From NCBI GenBank assembly GCA_014925825.1, contig JACGCK010000044.1, forward strand, positions 244,230 to 308,229: a stretch of 64,000 nucleotides of DNA, given 5' to 3'. The stretch is from Pholiota molesta. Lineage: Eukaryota > Basidiomycota > Agaricomycetes > Agaricales > Strophariaceae. The notes under the pieces are model-generated. The model searched no databases. It saw nothing but the letters and a program-made list of their open reading frames with translations, and was not told the DNA's origin. The position numbers were made by a program, and so were the translations under genes. Positions 44,069-54,663 of the stretch are shown here, one piece after another (position 1 is the first letter of the stretch; the number at the start of each line of letters is the position of its first letter).

Positions 44069-46842
44069 CTAGAGGAAACCGATGCCCGGGTGATATCTAA
44101 AGGTACCAGCGGCGCGAGGGAGAACAGGATGTGACGATGAGTGGCAGTGAGCGGGGTGAGGAATGATAGAGCGCGTTGGCGCGTTAGCGCGACGAGCGTG
44201 CTGGGGCGGTGTGATAAACGCCGTGTCCTCGGAAACGGAGATTCCCCTGACATAGTTGTCGATATCCTGCATTGATACAAAAGGGAGCGGCGGAGGATCT
44301 GGCACGACGATAGCGTCATCGCAGAGGTCGCAAATCGCGCATTTGTTTATATCTGGCTGGTGCGAATGCTCCAGGAATGGAATCCCACACCGCTAGAGAG
44401 ATGCCAATCGAGGTATTCGTCAAAGAGCGGTCGAGATTTGGGAATTTCAGCGGCACCTACTTGGATATATTCGACGCTCACTTCGGCAATTATCTCCCGT
44501 TCAAATGTGGGTTCCACGTCATCTCTGTACTGAATGGCGCGCTCGCGCAGAAAATTGGCAAGGTCGCAGTCTGTTGAAGCCTTTTCGAATATGCGGTACA
44601 TGGGCAAAAAGCATCCGTCATTGATGTGCATTTGCATTATTGGATCCCAGCCCTCTTGCATGGCATATAGCTCATCTCCATTTCTTGCGAACCTAATGCA
44701 ATGGTTCCTTTCTCCCGGCCTGAAAAGAGCATTAGTCAACGCCCAATGATGCAGTATTTGAAGGCAGCATACTTAGAATAAATGACACTGACTATTGCCT
44801 TGGCCAATGCCACAAAGCTCTCACCATCTACAATATATTCTCCGGCCCTGGATTTATCTTGGAACAATGACTTCCATGTGTGATCATATACGCCAGGCCA
44901 AGCCTTGTTGATGGACAACAGCCTTTTGTCCAGATTGAGGAACTTGGTCTGCTCTTCTGCCAAGTTACTCGCACCCAGAATCAATATCTGGAATAAGGCA
45001 CCAGGGGGAGCAGATTCACCACAAAGAGAAAGAAGACACAGTAGAGCAGGAATGTGGCTGCGGAGCGGTGGAGGGTATTGTGCAATATGATCGAGCAAGA
45101 ACATGTCGAAGTCATTCTGCAATCGGAGAAAAATATCAAGGTGATCCGATCCTGCCTGCCAAGATATCAGTTTTTTGAATGAATGATTGTTGAATAAAAA
45201 GTGTTAGCACTGACCAGTTTCTTTACACCATCAAAGAATGCCTGCCAACTCGTGCTATATAAATCATTTGCAAAGTCGGAAATTCCTTCCAATACTGCCC
45301 TCAGATCAAACTCAAAATCATTCGCTAAATCAACATTCACAGGTAAGTGTTTCGCATGATGGCCAAAATGCCATACCGCATCTTCCAGCATAAGGTGTTC
45401 AAAGTGTTGAAACCTTCCCATGGCCTTCAAGCAGTACCGACTAAGGCGAAGATGTCCCTCACTTTTGCCAATATAGTATTGACGTGATCGTGATCGGTCC
45501 ATCAGGAAGTCCTCAAGTGATGCATGATAGACTGTTGGCAATTCAGCATTGGTATCGGAGGGTGGTGGAACGCACACAAGGGAATGCATATCGACCAATG
45601 TGCTTCGGAATTCAATGCCTAGCAGTTCTTCAGCATTATTCAAGTCGATGTTGCGGGTGTCGCCTAGCAAGAGAAGCGCCAAAATATTCAGAACTTTTTC
45701 GCCGTCAGTGACGGAATCCAGAACGAAGCGATATAGTGCATCGAGTAGCGCGAAGGGCGTTTCATTTCCGGTAGTCGACAGCCGCAGGATAACGTCCATC
45801 CGCTCTACAGGGTTGTGCCGAGGAGAATCGATAAATCTCATGACTGTTGCAGCGAAGATAAATTGTCCAGATGCTTTGGATACGAGGGAATTGACATCGG
45901 CTGCAGCTGGCCATGGCGAAGGGAGACGGCGGCCTAGTCGGTGGTGCTCCTTGCATATTTTCTGAAATGTGGAATCGAAATACAACTTGATGTCTGCATC
46001 CGGCTTGTAGTTGTCATCGAGTACCAGGACATTTGTTTGGAGATTCGAAAGATTCTCATTGAATGCCTCGCGAATCTCGTATTCTGGGCGGCTGGCGATG
46101 AGAAAAATGAAGGGGAGATCTTGCAATTCGGAAGTGAGGGATGCTAGCAAATGTATGAGCTCAGACTGGGATTGTCCATCGGGTCCACATTCGTCGACTC
46201 CGTCTACGATCGCGAACATGGCCGTAGACAAAGATGGCGCCGCAAGCTTCAGAGGGTCGATCACTAGCACCCGCATCTGAGTCGAAAGCGAAAGGAAAAA
46301 GATCGTTGGATCGTGCTCAATCGCTGCTAAGAGGTGTTCCTCCATCTGAGGTATATTTCGGGAAAGTTGGTACGCGATTGTTGCAATGAAGCGGGAGGTA
46401 TCGTTTCGCCCAGCGGCCGTTCGCCAGAAAAAGAACGAGGCAGCGAGGAGGCCGCGTCGTGCGCACTCCTCCGCGATGCTTTGCGCGATGGCGGTCTTGC
46501 CAGAGCCAGCTGGGCCATACATCCAGAGAATTAATTTGCGCATCCCACGAGGGGCTGTGACCCATTCCATGATTTCAGCACGGATCGCCTTACGAGTGTG
46601 CGGATGGCATCTAGGCGGATCGCCACGCTCAGCAGCGTTGTAAGCAGCACCTTCAGATATGTTCCGTAGGAGGAGTTTGAAGCCTATCATGCACATATTA
46701 CATGAGCAGAAATATCAGTATGTGAAACAAAATGTTCACCACGGCGCTTGGAACTGGGCGACTTCACGTTGGTAAACGTCCCTCCTGAGATGACCACGTT
46801 CCTGGCGTCGCGGAAAAAGCTCTGGTCTCCTTGGGATGTCAT
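44069..46842 (-). CDS. NLR-5, intact NACHT NLR-like protein
   Basis: Exons 46842-46740, 46683-45215, 45155-44773, 44719-44461 and 44356-44069 add up to 2,502 bases, an uninterrupted 833-aa protein. Exon 1 holds VVISGGTFTNV. Walker A is GPAGSGKT at residues 91-98 and Walker B IVDGVDE at 193-199, with FIFLIASRPEYE at about 226-237. Then follow KASGQFIFAATVMRFIDSPRHNP and YHASLEDFLMDRSRS, blocks usual in this family, a helical region, and exon 4 with the WDP and DLANFLRERA blocks. The last exon starts PDINKCAICDLCDD and runs through a Pro/His/Ser-rich tail to YHPGIGFL. The C-x-I-C-x2-C cluster could bind a metal or be lipidated; neither is shown. No WD40, ankyrin or TPR repeats are seen. The mirror partner is NLR-4, which lost this tail. 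The start is the first ATG before the GGTF motif and matches the NLR-4 start. Confidence 0.88.
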
Positions 46843-48564
46843 ATTCCGTGGGGGGAGGCGATAAAGGGAGGAGAGTTGCGCGCGACGCATTTGCTTTTCA
46901 AATCAATGCTATATACGTACGCCATTGCACAGCTTCCAAGTGTGGGCGCTAATCTGCACGGCCTCAAAGACGAGTACAAGAGTGACCCAAATTAAAACTT
47001 GTACGAATACCACATGCTTAAGTGTTATGTTCTAACGAATACCACATGCTTGAGTGTTATGTTCTAATACAATATCAATTAGAGATGGAACCGCAGTGCG
47101 CACGGCAATGATCATGAAAGGCAATGTATGCCCGCCAGTATGTAATCACCGAGGCAGTGTTATGTGCTTTTCTGAGCTGACTATTGCCGCAAGTGCTGTG
47201 GCTTCGCACAGCTTCACCGCACGAGGTGCCCACATCATGCAGCCTTTCATGAGGTGCAACTACTCACTGCATGCAGGACCTAAATTACACCGCCTCTCCC
47301 GTTCTGCCGTTTGCAGCGGGGAGCGTCCTAATCGCGAGGCTGCAGCGGTCGTTGGGAAAGTGAGCACGGTTCGAACTTGAAGGTTTCGTCAACACGATTT
47401 GGTTTGCATGTGCTTTGTTCAATATATATAATCATTTCATATCGAATGGAATTACAGCGAGCGGGGCTGGAGCTTCAGCGAGGTTCACACAGGTATCATC
47501 CGTACGCAGGAAAGAGGAAGTCGGTTTGGTCTGGCACCAAGCTCTGGCGAACGAGGCAAAGTATGAGTCGTGGTATGCAGGCGAGCCTTCATCATCAACG
47601 CGCAATCGTTTACAGCAAATAAACATCTGGAAATAGACCACGTAGACTCGCTAGAGCACGTGCGAGTGTCGATCTGGAGTTCATCGCCATACTTCAGATA
47701 TACCACAGCCCATAGCCAGCAAGATATCGGGCCGCATACGTAAACTCTCGATGTCGGCGGAGGCAGCGCCGATTTATCTGTTCGATCACAATGAGAGTCG
47801 CAGGTAGCAGTAACTCATCAAGACATGCATAGTGCATGAAGGGCCCTATGTCGCCCACGGGTATAGCCATTTGGGTACCAAAGACCAGTATAGTGGTTAG
47901 ACAAAGGAAGAAGAAGCACTAGAACGACTCGGGAGACGAAGCCGGTGGCGATTGCGAGAGTAACATAGCGCGACTGGGCCCAAAGAATACAGGCAACGTC
48001 AGATATCATATCGCGGTGTAGGGATGGAATCGATATCTTACGCAGCTATTCAGATCTGTCGAAGGAGGTAAGAAGATCGCGGCAAGCGTCTCCGCCATGA
48101 GCATGGAAACTGCGTCAGCGCGAGTGAGGGCACAAATGGGGTCGCATGCGAGCAAGGCCCTCCGACATGTAAGTTAGATGATAGAGAAGACAGGGCTGCG
48201 ACGGGCTGCGTGGGCACAACCAGAAAGCCGTCAGCCTCGAAGTTAGCAATTAAGACTGTAGAGTATTATGCGCACCTGTCATACAGTAATTTATTCTCCA
48301 CCATATATGCGAGCCGCTAGCAACCAAGACCGTACGCACAGGGACGTATCGCTGAGGTTGAAGCCGATCGTCGAGATGTCTTGATAAATGCCTCGGATAG
48401 AGCAAGTATTAAAGAAAAGTTATCCATAGATACTACGATGAAATTAATAATTGATCACCGCCAGTGAGACAATAAATGAGATCTGCGAAGGAAATTATGA
48501 GTAATGAATAGGGAATGGCGTTAGTAAAACGAGAGCTAAGATCACTTACGGTTTCCCATCACAT
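46843..48564. other. Upstream region of NLR-5, no gene recognised
   Basis: Near 46.96 kb it shares TTTGAGGCCGTGCA with the NLR-4 upstream region. A 25-bp stretch (CGAATACCACATGCTTAAGTGTTATG) is repeated in tandem at about 47.00 and 47.04 kb. The rest shows no supported gene. Confidence 0.4.
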
Positions 48565-49205
48565 CTAGCATACCCATGCGCATCCATTCCAACCATCGAC
48601 GTCGTCGTCGTCCGAGTCGGCGCCCATTTTCGACTTCTCGTCTCTAGAGCTGTCCACAACACGGAACGCAATTTCCATTAACCGGGCCCAGGTAACAGCG
48701 CGAATACCGGTGCTGAGGGTCGCGAGAGCAAGGGGAGAAGCCAATGGAAGGTCGCCCACGCGGAAGTCGAAGCGGAGAGATCCGGTTGCATAGGCAGGGG
48801 CGAGCAGAACACCGTCTGGCAAAGGGCTTGGAGCAGAGGTGCTGCTGGGACTACCCTGAGCGAGCGCGGCGCGGATACACCGTGGCGCATCGCGGGAGAA
48901 GACGAAGAGGAAGTTAGATTGGACGTACCACTGGACAGCATGAGTGGCAGGTGTGTTTTGCGCACAAAGTACGAGTATCCAACGAGTATCCACAGAATGT
49001 TTGAAGCAATCACGACGGCATCATAATACGATATTGAAGTTGAGATTGACGTAGAAGTGTAAGCTTATTAGCAAGACAGTGGGTACAGAGGTACAGTGGT
49101 GTGGTGCGGAGACAAGCAGTTTGTTCGGGGATTCCCCGGATGAACGGGCCGATGTGCGCACGGTCCACCTTGCCGCAACAGGCGTTCAACTTCCTCATAC
49201 CACCC
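48565..49205 (-). CDS. Uncharacterised small protein gene (conserved module)
   Basis: The 142-codon frame 48993-48565 contains RDAPRCIRAALAQ, SPLPDGVLLAPAYATGSLRFDF and TGIRAVTWARLMEIAFRVVD, and ends in an acidic SDDDDVDGWNG tail. Upstream, in another phase, CGKVDRAHIGPFIRGIP and PLYLCTHCLANK are open from 49207, probably a separate exon or an altered frame. Both blocks recur at 34.1-34.6 kb, where they are more decayed. I do not recognise the family, and the exon structure is unresolved. It sits between NLR-5 and a sec relic, mirroring the left arm. Confidence 0.45.
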
Positions 49206-49619
49206 ACATCCTTTACTTATCCCTTTAACAGCCCTCACTTCCAGCGCTCAGTGCTCAGCGCTCATCTCGCACCACGATGCATACTACTCGTCTCCTCCCT
49301 GTCAAGAACGACCAACGGAGCAATCGCGATCAGTTAAATGTTCAGGCCACTCATCGATACTCATCACACGGCCAAGCTGATCATGAGTAACCTATTCTTC
49401 CTTTCCTCGGCCACGCCGCCTATATCCTCTAGAGAGCGCACTCCCAACAATGTACTTTGGATATCAGGACCTGCAACTACATACGTTGCTCGCCTGCTCG
49501 TCTTGCATTGGTCGACAGCGCCGCCATGTTGACGATCTGCTTCATACCATGGCAGGTACCAAATGGCCAACTTAGGGCAATCAGTGCGCTTTCTTTGAGA
49601 GTGCGGTGATGGCAATATG
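49206..49619. other. Intergenic, nothing recognised
   Basis: Short spacer between the small conserved module and the sec relic; no supported gene. Confidence 0.35.
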
Positions 49620-50385
49620 TTACGCTGCTACGAATGCTCGAGGTGTAAGTTTATCATGTATATTACCATTGTTGAAGCTAAAACTTACTCCGTCAATCCA
49701 CAGCATATGCGTTTCGCCTTCGTTGATTCTGATGCCTGCATATAGCAATACAACACTCGCGGGGCCGACGCCCAAGGAGGTGAATGTCAATTTTTCAATA
49801 TCCGGCGTGCTCTCGTCAATGGAATTCTACCTGCGCTGTGATAAGTAACTATGCGCCTCGTGTATTAATCCGCAGTATAAACCATCGATTTTAGCATTTC
49901 ATAATCCCACTAATGCCAGCACTGCCGTCAACTTCGGCCCAAGGTAACTTCCTTGTAACGCTCTCGCGCGGGTACCGGCGAATCAACCAAGTCATCGACG
50001 GGGGCTTCGATGCCTTCGACCCCTGCGACGATTTCTGCTTCGCTGAGTCGCAACGCCGTCGCCCTCTTGGGCTCAGCAACCGCCTCTGACGCGCCCGCGA
50101 GCGCACTGACGCCAGCGCTGCCGTTGAATGCCCTCCCAGGAACGCAGCTACAGCATCGGGTTCTTCCACTCGAGTTGGTTCAGTCCGCCTGACGAGGAGG
50201 CCCGCCGCGTTTGTCGATGTGCAGTGGAACGGGGTCGCGATCGCGACGATCCATCCAGGGGTTCAGCAGGTTTCAGTCCTTCCAGTTCAGTTTGACGGCG
50301 CAAGCCCAAGACGTGCTTAGCTTGCATGGTGGAGCGGCACCAGCGTGGTCGTTCATCGATGATACTACTGTGTTCGAATTGTGAA
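49620..50385 (+). pseudogene. sec family relic 3
   Basis: Plus-strand sequence follows the sec exons in order (GGGGCCGACGCCCAAGGAGG near 49.76 kb, then the C-terminal domain from 49.95 kb to the end near 50.38 kb) but carries many indels and in-frame stops, so no frame longer than about 90 codons survives. It is convergent with NLR-6, as copy 2 is with NLR-3. Confidence 0.65.
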
Positions 50386-50595
50386 ATTGAAATCTGAGAG
50401 AGAGAATTGTATTCTCATTGTCTTACCCAACCATTCCTCATATTTATTTCGACGATGGTCTCGTTATTGGTGATAGGTCGTATATATTGTACAAATTATA
50501 CAGAAACTCAAAGTTCATCATACGTATTCAAAAACAAACTGCGAAATCGAGACGCTCTGCCCTACATACATCGCAGGCCGCAGAGTGCAAAAGCA

Positions 50596-53500
50596 CTACC
50601 ATATCGGCTTTTTGAGGGTCATCCCCTTGATCGATCTTTGTCGAGGCAGAACTTCGACTCTCGGAAACTGCCCATGTCTTCCTTTGGGTTGGGGTAGACT
50701 CCCTATAAAGGCCTGGGCGGACGTCGACGCGGATGGTCTGTACGGCGAAAGGGAGGATTCAGGAATTTGAAGCCGAGCACGAGGGGCAGCTGATACGCTG
50801 TTGGTAGGGAGATCGGTGGCGGATGGTGATGCTGAACGGTCAGCTGAGCTGGGGCGAGTGCTCCTGCTAATGCTACGCGCCCTAGGTGAGGACGCAGACG
50901 TTGACGGCGATTTCGAATGGCGGCGGGTAACAGAGGAAGAAACGATTGCAGCGCGCCGATCTTGCGCAGTAGTTACAGAGCGAGGGACACTGGGAACGCG
51001 AGAAGATGAAGAAGATGCGCTTTCAGTTGCAACTGATGCCGTAGGAATTTTGGGCGGCATATATTGCGGTGAGCTAGGGGGGCCAGATCGTGATGCGGCG
51101 AGTTCATCGGGCATGGAAATCATGTAGTGCACGGTTTCTTCGGGTTCGGGTGATGGAAATGTTGGGTTGTAGTTCGCGCATATCGGACACTCTGCCTGGT
51201 GTACGTGCTCGGGAACAGAGATGCCGCATCTCTGACGAAGGAGCGTCGCGCCTCAGTGATCTCGGTGAACGAACATGAACGCCGAATAAGACCACATACC
51301 TTGATGTATTCTAGAGCAGAATCGGCCATTCTTCTCCTTCCTTCACTGATGGGATCGTTGCCATTGTGCTTGTACTGAACAGCGAGCTCCCACAAAAGTC
51401 GTGCCAACTTCGGGTCTTCTGGCGCCTGAGCGAGAATCTGGGAAAAGAAATTCAAGTGCCCATGTTTGATCTTGAGTATGGAAGGCCACTTCGATTCAAG
51501 CGAGTCGGGAATGTCGCCATATCCATACCTGGCCCTCTCGACAACAATTGGAATACGATCGTCACCGCTGTCATATTATTTTGCATTGATGTCAGAATTC
51601 GGTGTACAGCACAACATCGGTAGGCATACCTTCGACAAAGTACTTTTACAATCGCTTCCGCCAGTTCCCCAAACTTGACTTGATCCGCAAAGTAAGCCCC
51701 AGCTCGGGAAGAATCAGTGAAGAAGTTTTGAAGAGTACTGTGTTCTTCATTTTCCACAACGCGCATAGACGGCATATTTTGGAACCGGAATAATTCCTTG
51801 TCTAGCTTCCTGAGACGAATCGCGTCGGAAGGAGGCAGACTATGCATTAATATGTTGAAGATATCCGGTACAGACGTGATAGCAATCTCAGACCTGTCAG
51901 CAACCAGTGTATGGTTGTCCGGAATTCCCCAGATGGCGGAGATATGGTGCTGGACGGATTCAGGATATTGCTCGTATTGGTTACGAATCCAGTTGTCAAA
52001 CTCATCTCTTAACCGTTGATATAAGTCTGTGTTGGTTTCACTACACTTTCAAAAGTAGCATCATCAACAACGACGTATGCAAGGCTGATCAAGTAGGAGG
52101 TAAGTCATACCTCGGTTCGCAAATGGTCAAAGAAAGCATCCCATTTTGTCCTATAGAATGTTTCCAGTGGGATATTCGAAAGGAGGCTCGTCAGGGAAAA
52201 GTTCTTCAAATCGGTTACAAGCTCGTCCGTTTTGGCGACTTCAAGATAGTGACTTAGGAATCCGTTCAATATGTCAGAGAATCGACTTTGGTCTTTGTAC
52301 ACCTTTTCTGATGCAGTAGTGATGTACCTGAAGAGACGTCGAGCGATTTCTGTATGTCGTAACCTAGCGTCAAGAAAAAAGCGCTCTGTACGGCTGTTAT
52401 CCATCAGGAAGTCCTGTAGAGATGCGTGGTACAAGGAGAGATGATTGTCGTATTCGTAGTCACTTGACGTTGTGTCGTCGTCTGACGGTGCATAGTCATC
52501 CGACGATGTCACATGAACCAGAGCATGCATATCGATGAGGGCTCCGGCGACATCTCCGGGATCGTATCCCAGAAGGATTTCGATAAAATCAATAGACAGG
52601 TAGTCGCTGTAACCGGTTTGCAAGAAGACAAGGGCAAGGATCTCAAGAACTCGAGTTATATCCTCGACAGATGACAGGATGAGGTCATATAGAGAATCTA
52701 GCTGCGCGAACGGGGTATCCTTTCCGGGGTCAGCCAAGCCGAGGATGATTCTGAGCTGCTTCGTTGGATTGCGCCGTGGAGAATCAATGTATTTCATAAC
52801 AGTTGAGGCGTAGATAAATTGTCCAGAGGCCTTCCGAACGAGGTAGTCGATGTCCTCTTGGCTCGGCCAGGGTACAGGAAGGGTGTTTCGGGAAGGGTGT
52901 AGCTTTTTTATCTCGCTGAATTTCGCGGACAGGAAGATACGGATGTCGTGGTCGGGTTTATAATGTTCGTCGAGAGCCAGTCCCTGCATCAAGGACTGAA
53001 GAGGCTCCCTGTTGAACGTTTGTCGTATGATGTGTTCGGGTCGGCTAGCGACAAGGAAAATGAGCGGGATGTGTAGTTGTTCAATGGATGTGGAAAGAGC
53101 TTGTAGGAGCTCCTTCTGCTCATTTTCTCTTTTGGCTTCATCCAAACCATCTATAATAACGAGTCTGGGCTGGGCGACAGCAATTTGCGTGAGAGCAGCG
53201 GCGGCGTTGTTAACAGGTTTAATGACCAGCGCTTGCATCTGGCTCAGGAGCGTGCGGGAGAAGACGAGAGGGTCTTGTTCTACCGCGATTGCGATGTGTG
53301 CACGAACCTCGGGAATCGATATGGAGAGCTGATAGGATATGGATGCGATGAATCGCGACGTGTCGTTGCGCCAAATGCCGGTGCGAGAGAAGAAGAAGGA
53401 TGCGACAAGGAGCCCTTCTTGGGCAAAGATCTCGGCGATAGTTTGCGCAATCGCAGACTTGCCCGACCCCGCTGGACCATATATCCACATGATCAACTTC

Positions 53501-53810
53501 TTGCGAAGTTCTGGGTTCCGTACCCAGTGTTGAATTTCCGCGAGGATCGCCTCGCGTGTCTGGGGATAACATTTCGGAGGATCGCCTCGCTCGGCGGCAT
53601 CGTGAAAGGCTCCAGCAGCGACGTTTTGGCGGAGGATGTCGAGACCTGCAGAATCAACATCAATAATTTATTGATTACGCGCTGAGCACAAGTACGATAT
53701 GTACCTCGGTTACTGCTGGCTTTTGGATCTCCGGTATGGAAATGGGCGTCGCCTTGAACGTTTGTAAACTGACCTCCTCCGATTACAGGCTGAATCGCTC
53801 TGTTGAACAT
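50596..53810 (-). CDS. NLR-6, intact NACHT NLR-like protein with a Ser-rich tail
   Basis: Exons 53810-53705, 53645-52111, 52045-51630, 51567-51300 and 51189-50596 sum to 2,919 bases, a 972-aa protein without stops. Exon 1 has VIGGGQFTNVQGD, a variant of the GGTF motif. Walker A GPAGSGKS is at residues 91-98 and Walker B VIIDGLDE at 197-204; KASGQFIYASTVMKYIDSPR is near 306-325, followed by LVFLQTGYSDYLS and YHASLQDFLMD. Exons 3-4 are helical with DSSRAGAYFAD and PKLARLLWELAVQYK. The last exon opens with CPICANYNPTFPSPEPEE, then about 140 Ser/Arg/Pro-rich, probably disordered residues, then PQPKGRHGQ and a basic end finishing KKPIW. The tail blocks recur in NLR-3 and in the 12.0 kb fusion. The exon 3 acceptor is AAAG/TGTAG, chosen because it alone keeps the frame. 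It is the right-arm partner of NLR-3, and probably an intracellular receptor of the NLR type. Confidence 0.88.
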
Positions 53811-54149
53811 CGCGCAGTGCGGACGGCACAGGATGGAGGGAACAACGAGAGGATTGTTAATGATGATCGATAATCACAGCCTCAATGTTACCCATCCCTG
53901 ACACAAATATTGACCATCGCGGTGGCATGAGAATTCGGAGGGCTTTTGAGGGGCTTGGTGCTTTTTGGGAAGGTTGAACACATCCGGGGCCGGGTTTCCG
54001 GCAGCTCTCCAGCTGATGTAATTGAGTTGCTCAAGTTTGCCATTAGCCTCCCGGATTCGTCTTGCAGTTTTGACACTTCGCGATACCGCAGATGGCACAT
54101 CTCCTGCGCGCATACAAGTATCTACGTCCACGTTTTAAATTTTGACGCA
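53811..54149. other. NLR-6 upstream flank
   Basis: Matches the 18.23-18.64 kb flank of NLR-3 in inverse orientation. A minus-strand frame includes RCAICGIAKCQNCK, a tidy four-cysteine pattern, but the counterpart at 18.25 kb does not keep it. No gene is called. Confidence 0.4.
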
Positions 54150-54204
54150 AGGTGTCCGCCATGGGAGCACAAATCTTGGAACTGTGTCGAGCGGGTGGAC
54201 AGGT
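54150..54204 (+). pseudogene. Relic of the Mpv17-like 5' flank, left piece (continues at 59657-59735)
   Basis: GCCATGGGAGCACAA...CTTGGAA near 54.16 kb, followed after the Copia element by CACAAAGACCTTCGGCTTG at 59.66 kb, aligns with the sequence running into the Mpv17-like gene on the minus strand at 18.19-18.07 kb. The downstream Mpv17 exons are absent here and a sec relic follows. The Copia element therefore split an already decayed copy. Confidence 0.5.
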
Positions 54205-54634
54205 TGAAGAGATACGAAGTAAACTCAAATGTCAGACGCGTTGGGTGACAGATAAATGTATTGTAGACTACCTGAAGAGATACGAAGTAAACTAGAATAC
54301 AGGCAGTCAATAACGCGGATATAACGAATGGAAAAGTAAGATACACACCTCAAATGTCAGACGCGTTGGGTGACAGATGAGGTGTGCAATACGTAGGTAG
54401 AGAATATATATATGACGGAGAATAACGGAACGAGCACGGTGGCGTGCTCGTTCCAGTGTCCCATGATATGTAGTATTTGAAATAAAGGGCAGAGGGGAAT
54501 GGTATATGCAGCGTGCGCGCAGGATGCGCGCACCCGGAAAAGGAAACGTTGTGGATAAAAGGAGTAATGGAAAATGAAATAGATAAGAAACAGGAGGTCG
54601 CGTAGGTCGACACCATGTCGTACGAACCTCAACA
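54205..54634 (-). repeat. Copia 3' LTR
   Basis: 430 bp, beginning TGTTGAGG and ending CTTCA on the minus strand (TG...CA). Contains internal direct repeats: ACCTGAAGAGATACGAAGTA-type units about 68 bp apart and a CTCAAATGTCAGACGCG unit occurring twice. Confidence 0.93.
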
Positions 54635-54643
54635 CTCCCCCAG
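54635..54643 (-). other. Copia polypurine tract
   Basis: CTGGGGGAG on the minus strand directly precedes the 3' LTR, the expected place for plus-strand priming. Confidence 0.75.
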
Positions 54644-54663
54644 ACGACATTGGTCGTCGATGT

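Noticed and set aside
54043..54228. Four-cysteine peptide RCAICGIAKCQNCK on the minus strand
   Set aside because: Attractive as a zinc ribbon, but the homologous stretch at 18.25 kb does not keep the cysteines and no exon structure supports it.
54205..54346. Minus-strand ORF MYLTFPFVISALLTACILVYF, apparently a membrane peptide
   Set aside because: It lies in the Copia LTR and recurs in the other LTR; it is LTR sequence rather than a host gene.
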